From the NCBI GenBank assembly GCA_003427395.1, contig BFEA01000081.1, positions 807,096-830,150 of the forward strand: DNA of 23,055 nt. Direction: 5' to 3'. The DNA is from Chara braunii (taxonomy: Eukaryota; Streptophyta; Charophyceae; Charales; Characeae). The position numbers and the translations under genes are program-made. A model generated the notes under the pieces. The model ran no database searches. It saw only the letters and a list, made by a program, of their open reading frames with translations, and was not told where the DNA came from. Of the stretch, positions 16,018-23,055 are shown in pieces; the first letter of the stretch is position 1, and each line of letters begins with the position of its first letter.

Positions 16018-16985
16018 AAAGCGTTCGGATAAATCGATATGAATTCACTTCCAGACCTATTTCAAGTCTTCAGCCCAACGAGCAAAGGGTCTAGATCAGT
16101 AGATGTGACTTCACTTCCAGACTCGTTTCAAGTCTTCAAACAAACCTGCAAAATGTCTGGATCAGTCGATACAAATTCACGTCCAGACTCATTTCAAGTC
16201 TTCAAGCAAGCGAGCAAAGTATCCGGATCAGTCAATACGACTTCACTTTCACACCCATTTCAAGTCTTCAGGTAAACGAGCAAAGCGTCATCATTCGATA
16301 CGACTTCACTTCCAGACCCATTTCAAGTCTTCAAGCAAACGAGCAAAGTGTCCGGATCAGTCGATACGACTTCACTTCCCGACTCATTTCAAGTCTTTAA
16401 GCAAATGAGCAAAGCATCCGGATCAGTCGATATGAATTCTCTTCCAGACCCATTTCAAGTCTTCATGCAAACAAGCACAGTGTCCGGATCAATCAATACG
16501 ACTTCACTTCATGACTCATTTCAAGTCTTCACGCAAACGAGCAAAGTGTCTGGATCATTCGATACGACTTCACTTCCGAACTCATTTCAAGTCTTCACGC
16601 AAACGCGCAAAGCATCCAAACCCATCGATACGACTCCACTTCTAGACTCATTTCAAGTCTTCAGGCAAATGAGCAAACTGTCCGGATCAGTTGATACAAC
16701 TTCACTTCCAGACTCATTTCAAGTCTTTACGCAAACGTGCAAAGCGTCTGAATCAGTCGCTACAAATTCACTTCCAGACGTATTTCAAGTCTTCAAACAA
16801 ACGAGCAAAGCGTCCAGATTAGTCGATATGCCTTCACTTCCAGACTCATTTCAAGTCTTCAGGCGAACGACCAAAGCGTCCAGATCAGCTGATACGACTT
16901 CACTTTCAGACTCATTTTAAGTCTTCAGGTAAACGAGCAAAGCGTCCGGATCTGTTGATATGACTTCATTTTCAGGCCCGAGGCA
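16018..16985 (+). repeat. 66-bp minisatellite, 14 copies
   Basis: The core TTTCAAGTCTT starts at 16060, 16126, 16192, 16258, 16321, 16387, 16453, 16519, 16585, 16651, 16717, 16783, 16849 and 16915 (the last as TTTTAAGTCTT). Spacing is 66 bp in 12 of 13 intervals and 63 bp in the other. A typical unit is ACTTCACTTCCAGACTCA, the core, CAAGCAAACGAGCAAAG, then (C/T)GTCCGGATCAGTCGATACG. Because 66 is divisible by three, one frame stays open over much of the array and gives a 22-residue peptide repeat, but TAA stops interrupt it at 16273 and 16918. Substitutions fall on all codon positions (AAG, AGG, ACG and ATG all occur at one codon), so protein constraint is not supported. Confidence 0.93.
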
Positions 16986-18205
16986 CAAGAGAAACTACTG
17001 CACAATGCATCCAACACGCTTTGGCTGATCGAAGCTCTTCATATTTGGATGCGGACGCAAAAAATGCAACAAACTGTTTATGTTACCTCTTGAACACATG
17101 CACGTCTGGGGTTCATACAGGGCTCAGACGGAAGTCCCTGACAAGCAAACCAAACCAATGAAGTTTGGAATCTCAACGAGGGTCCTGTTATGCAACCTCC
17201 AGAGCTCTCACAACGCTCACCAACGTTGTGTCAGCAATATCACCTAGGTATATGACAAGTTTTTTTCCCATGCACTCTCTCCTTTTCAAACTTTGACTTG
17301 TCTGCCACTTACTTACCGCCCCCCGCAATCATGTCTCCGCCAGCTCACGCTTAATGCACATGGACTGGGTCCACCCTCCTTGGTTCGTATGCAACGGAGA
17401 TGGGCAATAGCAAAATAATAAAACTCTAGTTTGCAATCTCACACTCAGGCCAAATAGTCAAATACTTTCTGGAAGGCAAAGATGCACCGGTATAATACTG
17501 ATGAAAAACTCAGAGCAAACGAGCGCATTTGCTAACGAAAACACGCACTCGTTGTCTCCGTAAACAGGAACAAGGCTCCTCTTTTCTCAAATTGGTGCTC
17601 AATTTCCTGCTCGAACCACACTACTCTTATCTTATTAAGGTGACGAAGCGAATTATAGACGTCAGCAGTAGCGACCAAAGTACACACCAATGTCAATCAT
17701 GCGGACTACCGTCACGACCAGGTACATATCCTGTTAGTATGTACTTGTATTGGAAATCAAGATTAAATGAGCATTCTGACACGTCGTTCATACAAGACTT
17801 CCGTTGTCGTTGAGCTCATATTGGCATATTGGCATTATCTTCTTTTAAAAAGTGTTGTCCTAACAAACTCCTCCTTTGATGCAAAAAAATATGCACTCGC
17901 CACAACACAACCTCTGCCCACTAGGCCTCTTCTCTCATCATGTTGTCTTACTTGCGCCAACCAACTCATTGCTTGGTCCTCGATCTTACGGATGTATATG
18001 GCTATCAGTAAAGTCAGATTTTGTTTCAATTGAGGAAGGTAAAGGAGTGACTAGCGAGGATGGAGGCCTTGAATCCGGCGGAGCATGGGCAACAACAGAC
18101 GAATCACAACTTCGAGGAACGAAAACTATTATGACGAAGGATACAGTGGCAGAGAGTGATACGGTAATGCAGACTTTACTTCGAACATGACCTTCATCCG
18201 AAGAG
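16986..18205. other. No supported feature
   Basis: Open frames of 62-104 codons in 17529-18190 overlap in different frames and resemble no family I recognise. No repeats or RNA genes seen. Confidence 0.45.
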
Positions 18206-18678
18206 CGGTGTCAAGCGCATCGGCTCCCGCTTTTTTTGTAAAATGCGAGAGTCCTCCCGACCATGTCACGCAAAAGTTAAACAAAACAAAATGAGAGACA
18301 ACATGGAAACGACACAAAATAACCCGGCAAACTGTCGAAGCAGGAGGTCGCGTCGTCCCTTCGCCTCTCTAGCCAAGTATGTTAACCGTACTTCCCACGG
18401 TCCCCTATGACAAGATAGGTTCCCGCGGGGCACAACTTACCTTCCCTGAGGGGATGTTACCACCCTTAGAGGTATATCCCTACCGAGCTACTGACCCACG
18501 TGCGAAAGTTTTTATAGATGCAATCGCAGAGGTAAATCAGTCAAGGGCGTTTGCTCATTCGCTGTAGTATACATACGCTTGGTTAAACGCCAAGCAGACC
18601 CGGACGTCGTTCATTCCTTTGGGCGCTGATCTCCTAAGTACGAAGCGTAAGCTGGCCAACTAGGATGATCTCAACCAA
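18206..18678. repeat. Palindrome-rich dispersed repeat, copy B
   Basis: This is the partner of 13668-14092, same orientation, about 4.5 kb away. It has about 50 bp of extra AT-rich sequence near 18265-18320. Stem-forming positions of copy A are often kept with different bases: CCTAT-GACAAG-ATAGG (18404-18419) and TCCC-TGAG-GGGA (about 18443 onward). It adds GGCGTTT/AAACGCC (18546-18591) and GCTTGG/CCAAGC (18577-18595). The minus strand again shows an A-box-like TAGCTCGGTAGG. Ancient LTRs flanking a gene-less interior are an alternative, but TG..CA ends and a primer-binding site were not found. Confidence 0.55.
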
Positions 18679-20270
18679 ATGTGAAACCCAAATATTGACT
18701 CTAGTCCCTTAGACGTACATTCAAAAAAAAATTATAACAACCACATATATTTACATTATAAGGAATCGACTGTAACCAATAGGAATATATATTTAATCTG
18801 AAATAATAACTAAAAGGATTTGAATCATTATACGGTACATCCAATAACACACGGCCGAAATAAAATCCGACCACCTCGGGTCGATCTCAAAAAGGAAAAA
18901 AAGAAAAAACAGCCAACAAAATGTTGGGTTCTACAAATTGAATATCCTTGATGCAGTCGACAAGATAGTCGGTTTGCCTCAATTTTGACTTGATGAGAAG
19001 CGCTACCAAAGTTACTAATTTCACCCTACTGCCGACCTAAGATTAGGCACGTACACACCCGTCTCCATACATCCTCAATCTTCTTGGATGAGAGGATGCC
19101 TTACGAATGATTCTTAAGCAGGTGCATAACTTGAAGTGTTGCATGTCTCACCCTTTAGAAAATGGTTTGGGGTACTCCTCCTCCTCACCCGAGCACTAAG
19201 CTCGGATATCAAAAGTCGGGTCGTCTCTATCGAATCGGCAAAGTACTACCCCGTACAACGGTTCCCTCTAGTTCGATAACAGGGTCGGCTCATAAATCAA
19301 CGAACCTCCGCTCCAAATGCTCCCTAGAGAAAGAGAATGTATCCACTCCAAGTAGCTTTTAGTTATTCTCATTTCTCCTAAATTCAGGGGTACCTTGGAC
19401 GAAAACAAATCGAAGGAGATAGAGAATGAGCTGAGAGTTATTTGGTCAGATATAGGGAGATAAGGAAATTCGGGATAGAAAGGGTTAACCTTGGGAAAAG
19501 GCTAAATCCATTTAACCTTATCTGCTTTATTTGAATTGATTTCGTTTCACAACACACACTGAATTAATCTTTTTCAAAACAACAAGTCATTTTCACAAGC
19601 AAGTACGTGGGAGGTAGAAATAATACATTTTTTTTCCTCATTCCATGTAGACACAACCAACCTCCTTTGTAAGCATTCATCCACCTACCTGCACAACACG
19701 CAAAGACAACAAGTTCAAAAGAAAACCAGTACAATTTCATACTCAAGTCATATTGTTTCATTCACATGGATGACTCGCACAACTTTCCTCTACCTTTTCT
19801 TTCGAACATTCAAAACAAACAAGGTCAAGCAAAGTGTTGGTTCACACAGGTGTGAAAGGAAATTTGAGTCAATCAACTGACCTTGAGTGACTCACGAGTT
19901 GTGGCCGTTTACTAAAGACGGTCTGTGTTCTCCTCAAGTGTTCGTACGGGCACAAAGCGGGTCACCCAAAAGGACCCAAGCGAGATAGTCTTCGAGGAGG
20001 CTGTTCTCACCTATAAGTCACATGTGGTCTAACTACAGTCCTAGCATCACCTCCTCCTTCAAAGACAGTCTCAAACTAACCGCAAGCCCATCTTTCTCTA
20101 ATCACCACATCCGATCACCAAATGTCCACCAAAACGTTTGCCCCGGTCTCAATTCCAACTCACTTGATCCCAAGTTGGGTCCAAATGGTCCCACGTCGCA
20201 GCCGCATCACCAAATCATGCCAAAAAAAATAACGGCGATATTTCGGCGCCAATGCCGAAAGTGTTAGCAC
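18679..20270. other. No gene; local inverted repeats at 19840-19896
   Basis: At 19841-19856, TTCACACAGGTGTGAA is a near-palindrome. GAGTCA/TGACTC encloses 16 nt near 19865-19892, and AAGGTCA (near 19821) pairs with TGACCTT (near 19879). The rest of the interval, AT-rich in 18720-18930, shows no recognised gene, RNA or large repeat. Confidence 0.45.
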
Positions 20271-20560
20271 CTTAACGACCACACCGCCAAATACCGCGCC
20301 GCCAAAATGTTACCACCGTAGCCTCAAAACACCGTCGGTAAAAACACCAGCCTTACCGCGCAATTTCGGCAGCACTTCCTCTCAAAAATGTCACCGAATG
20401 CGCTGCGATTTCATCACTACCGTCGTAAAAGAAAATATTTTGCCGCACCTCACAAAATTTTTGGCAACACCTTCCCTCAAATCTACGTGGCGCAGCCTCC
20501 TCCCTTAATGCGTCACTTATTACCTCGCAGGCTATCGGGCAGTACCTCCCCGTTCTTGCC
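20271..20560 (+). repeat. Degenerate CGGCAGCAC(T/C)TCC-type repeat
   Basis: AATTTCGGCAGCACTTCCTC (20362 onward) is echoed imperfectly by TTTTGGCAACACCTTCCCTC (about 20459) and GGGCAGTACCTCCCC (about 20538). Weaker GCCGCCAAA motifs lie near 20280. The same string, AAATTTCG(A/G)CATCA, also occurs at 15417 and 15540, so it is a dispersed motif. Confidence 0.4.
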
Positions 20561-20897
20561 GCACGATCCGAGTTTGTTGCAGCCTTATGGCTGCAGCCCA
20601 TGCATAAGCGTGCAACACAAGCACAAGGGTGAGGTAAGAAGCTTTTAACCTTTGGTTATGGCTGCCTCTCCTCCACTCATAACTCCTTGCAGACCTCCAC
20701 TCTCTCCTCCAGCAGCACCTCTCCTCACTAGCACCATCATGCAGCAGCCAGCCAGCACTCAAACGAGTGAAGCTTCAGCAGCACTACCATATTTGTGGGG
20801 TTGTTGGGTGGGAGGTTGGCTTTTATAGCTGCTGGAGGGAGTTGTCCATCACTCCTTTACCCCAGGTGAACTCACGACCTCAATTTGAGTCTTGGAT
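20561..20897. other. No supported gene; CAGCAGC-rich
   Basis: GCAGCC-TTAT-GGCTGC (about 20578-20593) is a small hairpin. Several CTCCAGCAGC/GCTTCAGCAGC words lie in 20700-20790, and GCTGCTGGAG near 20829 can pair with them. No coding feature recognised. Confidence 0.45.
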
Positions 20898-21219
20898 CTG
20901 AGCCAACTCAATGGCTCAGTGTGGTTCAACTTGGGCCACACACTTAGAAAGCGGCAGTTACTTTTAACTGCCTCTGTTTTTTTTTTTTTTTTTTCTGGAC
21001 TCAGCTAACAGGGTCTGTCATTTGCAAAACATTGTTTCTTTTCTTTTTCTGACCATTCTTTGAAGAGCTATGACTCTTCAAAGTTCGACATACCCAACAC
21101 ACTTTTTAGTGTAGGTACATCGTGTTTAAACTTAACTTAACCATTTTTTCAAAAATGGTTGTTCAATTTGCAGTGTTCTTGCTTGAGTAGTCACACTCAA
21201 GCCTACTTATGTGCACATA
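20898..21219. repeat. Cluster of five perfect hairpins or palindromes with unrelated stems
   Basis: CTGAGCCA-actcaa-TGGCTCAG lies at 20898-20919 and GGCAGTTA-cttt-TAACTGCC at 20953-20972. CTTTGAAGAG-ctatga-CTCTTCAAAG lies at 21058-21083, AACCATTTTT-tc-AAAAATGGTT at 21139-21160 and GCTTGAGT-agtcac-ACTCAAGC at 21181-21202. TATGTGCACATA (21208-21219) is a 12-bp palindrome. A weaker GTGTGG/CCACAC stem links 20919-20941. An 18-T run lies at 20977-20994. The arms have no sequence in common, so this is not one repeat multiplied. Confidence 0.8.
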
Positions 21220-21259
21220 GGGCACAATCACGACCACATTCTCAGTCATTTCTTTTTCT

Positions 21260-21261
<2 letters not shown>

Positions 21262-21309
<48 letters not shown>

Positions 21310-21371
21310 CTTTTTTTTTCTTTTTTTTTTTTTTTTTTTTTTTTTTTCCTTTTTCCTTTTTTTTGTTTTTT

Positions 21372-21416
<45 letters not shown>
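21262..21416 (+). repeat. 155-bp poly-T tract
   Basis: Almost pure T with scattered C and one G; the longest runs exceed 40 T. Length in the assembly is unreliable because such homopolymers are commonly mis-sized. No clean flanking duplication was found. Phe-rich open frames across it are artefacts. Confidence 0.95.
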
Positions 21417-21989
21417 CATTTTCCTAGGAAGGGTAGCTCGTTTTCCGAAACGAACAGCCTCCCTCCCACAGTCAAGTCATTCAATAGAGTCGAACTAGAG
21501 TCAAGCTCAGCAGGGTCTTCTACCCCCTGCCCATCGCATTCATACCTATCGTCAATTCTCGAACCCCATTGAACGATGTCGGACTCCCCATTGTTTACCA
21601 TCAAAATGAAAGTCAGGGTTCTTATGAAATTTCTATGTGAAAACAATAATCACAATATACAATAATTCCCAAAACTGTCCAGAACTAAGTCGGACGGAGT
21701 CTTCATCCCACTGGCGACCACTCAAGAAATTTTCATCTCTCACAAATGGTATCAGAAGCTTTTTGACTACTTTTAAAATTGCATCCATTCGGTTGATACT
21801 CGCATTAAATCCAGACAGAACCCAAATGAGTCAAGAATAACCCCTGACATGCCTTTCTAAACGTACCAACGTCCTGGGAGTTGTTCAGACAAAGCCAGAA
21901 TGACCCAAAAAAGCTTTATCTTACTCATGATCATATCTCAATTAAATAAATCATTCACGTCGCATTTTTTTTATCGATATAAGTCTTTG
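21417..21989. other. No gene; a few short inverted repeats
   Basis: TTCCTAGGAA (about 21420), TCGTTT-TCCG-AAACGA (about 21438) and GCAGGG/CCCTGC (about 21510-21530) continue the palindrome-rich character. Nothing else is recognised. Confidence 0.45.
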
Positions 21990-22270
21990 AAAAACGCACT
22001 GATCAAGACAAGTCTTCCTGATGCAAGCAAACTCTTCAAAAAACAGAGGAGAGCACCGATCAAGACAGATTTGGCTGTCGCAGACGAACTTCTCTATTTT
22101 AAAAGAGAACACCGATCAAGACGATTACCCCGCCACAAACGAACTTCCTCTCCATCAAAAGAAAATTTCGATAAAAAAATATATATTTTTTTCTCAGACA
22201 AGTTTCTCTCAACTTCAACTTGAGAATGAAACGATGATCTAGTTAGGTCGCCCTGCCGCAGATGAATTGT
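21990..22270 (+). repeat. Degenerate tandem repeat, period 56-57 bp
   Basis: GATCAAGAC starts at 22001, 22058 and 22114, each followed by variable sequence, a GC(A/C)..AACT/CGAACTTC block and an A-rich end (AAAACAGAGGAGA, TTTTAAAAGAGA, ATCAAAAGAAAA). A weaker fourth unit lies at about 22232-22270 (GATCTAGTTAGG..GCCGCAGATGAA). Confidence 0.65.
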
Positions 22271-22956
22271 TATGATATGCATCGAGGAGTGGTGTAATCC
22301 TCTTCAAGGGATAATACTTGGACATCAAGCCACGGTTTAGATTTGAGTCTCACCACATTCCCTCTGATTCCGGTGCTTTAAATACTTAGTAATTTATTAG
22401 TATGAACAGGGTAGCCCAACCCTTACTAAGTCCGATGTGAGTTACCGGCTCACCTTCTTTCCCAGCAAGGCAGACCCAGTAAAAACAATCGACTTTGGGT
22501 GGTAAATCCAAACCCAACGTTATTAATGGTAACTTCCCCGACCACCATCAAAATTGACGAGCATCTACTATATCTTCACCCCTTTCAGTGATAGTGTAGT
22601 CATCCGTCCTTAAACCACATAGGATTCGGATAACAACTTCTCACTATGAACTAGGAGTATTAACTCTGTCGCAGGCCTCACTGTCACTTGTAGAGCTTAC
22701 AATTTTATTGCAAAAGCACCATGACATGATAACATCTTCAACAACAAACATTTCACAACATCGATACAACAAATGCTTCCACATGGAATTTTATAATTAT
22801 GATCCAAACCAAATAATTTCAATAATAAATCAAATGCACTCATATCATAGAATTGCATCACAAAAATTGATAATCTCAAAATGAATGGGAGACCGGGTTG
22901 ATTGATCAATCAAAATATACATCATTCTTATATAATATCAAATATATAAATAAAAC
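22271..22956. other. No gene; one 16-bp palindrome
   Basis: TTGATTGATCAATCAA (22898-22913) is a perfect palindrome. The rest is AT-rich to moderate sequence with no recognised feature. Confidence 0.5.
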
Positions 22957-23055
22957 CAGGGTAACCGGCGTTCGGGACGGGCCGAACGCCCGAACGTATG
23001 GGACCCCTTGGGGATGCGTTCGGCCGTTCGGGCCAAACACGGACCCAAAAAAAAA
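22957..23055 (+). mobile_element. hAT element, second copy, left end only (cut by window end)
   Basis: From CAGGGTAACC (22957-22966) the sequence is closely similar to the reverse complement of 11782-11860. It has the same GGCGTTC/GAACGCC hairpin beside the TIR and shares CGAACGTATGG, ACCCCTTG and GGATGCGTTCG. It is therefore the same family in the opposite orientation. If complete, its 8-bp target duplication should be AATAAAAC (22949-22956) repeated after its other end, which lies outside the window. Confidence 0.8.

Noticed and set aside
16039-16920. Two open frames giving a 22-residue repeat protein
   Set aside because: They are a by-product of a 66-bp unit. The frame is broken by TAA at 16273 and 16918, and substitutions are spread over all codon positions.
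16018-16985. CRISPR array
   Set aside because: Units are directly adjacent 66-bp tandem copies with no unique spacers, and the host is eukaryotic.
13668-18678. LTR retrotransposon with copies A and B as its LTRs
   Set aside because: No TG..CA ends, primer-binding site, polypurine tract or gag/pol sequence in the 4.1 kb between them. The copies are also far more diverged than LTRs of a recent element. Not formally excluded for a very old non-coding element.

Overview
The window looks like non-genic, repeat-dominated nuclear DNA from a land plant or close streptophyte relative. The clearest lineage clue is a U6 snRNA-derived sequence at 227-310 whose 5' part (GGGACATCCGTTAAAATTGG) follows the plant form of U6. 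Other signs of a eukaryotic nuclear genome are a hAT-type transposon, a TTAA-flanked miniature element, a probable LINE remnant, long poly-T and poly-A tracts, microsatellites and an 84-base assembly gap (11698-11781). No open reading frame in the window is convincing as an intact host gene. The longest (8789-9634) only partly overlaps a decayed reverse-transcriptase C-terminus.

Layout. 1-500: degenerate GATCGATC-rich tandem repeats interrupted by a U6 retropseudogene with an 11-bp target-site duplication. 531-1570: short tandem and direct repeats. 2870-4790: a GT/G microsatellite, a GC-rich palindrome-rich stretch and an array of fused palindromes (GATGAACTTCATC + TGCACTGCA). 5188-6262: nested duplications with periods of 153, 35-38 and 55 bp. 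6136-8135: two copies of one dispersed repeat family (a third at 12720-13035), one carrying a 19-bp duplication around T20. 8665-9120: probable LINE RT C-terminus in two frames, followed by two copies of a 0.2-0.3 kb repeat, with a 191-bp TTAA element at the end of the first.

11092-11860 is a non-autonomous hAT element with CAGGGTMACC termini and a perfect 8-bp duplication (CCCGCAAG). The end of a second copy begins at 22957 and runs off the window. The 11.9-13.6 kb stretch is very AT-rich. From 13668 to 18678 two diverged copies of a palindrome-rich repeat flank 4.1 kb without detectable genes. That interval holds strong hairpins (14.3-14.7 kb), a 124-bp hairpin repeat (15.3-15.6 kb) and a 14-copy 66-bp minisatellite (16.0-17.0 kb). 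20.9-21.2 kb is a cluster of perfect short hairpins with unrelated stems, followed by a 155-bp poly-T tract and a 56-bp tandem repeat.

No set of genes works together here. The biology is that of mobile elements, retroposition scars and tandem-repeat growth. The most distinctive recurring signal is short perfect inverted repeats, in three dense clusters and inside several repeat families; where copies have diverged, the stems often persist with changed sequence.
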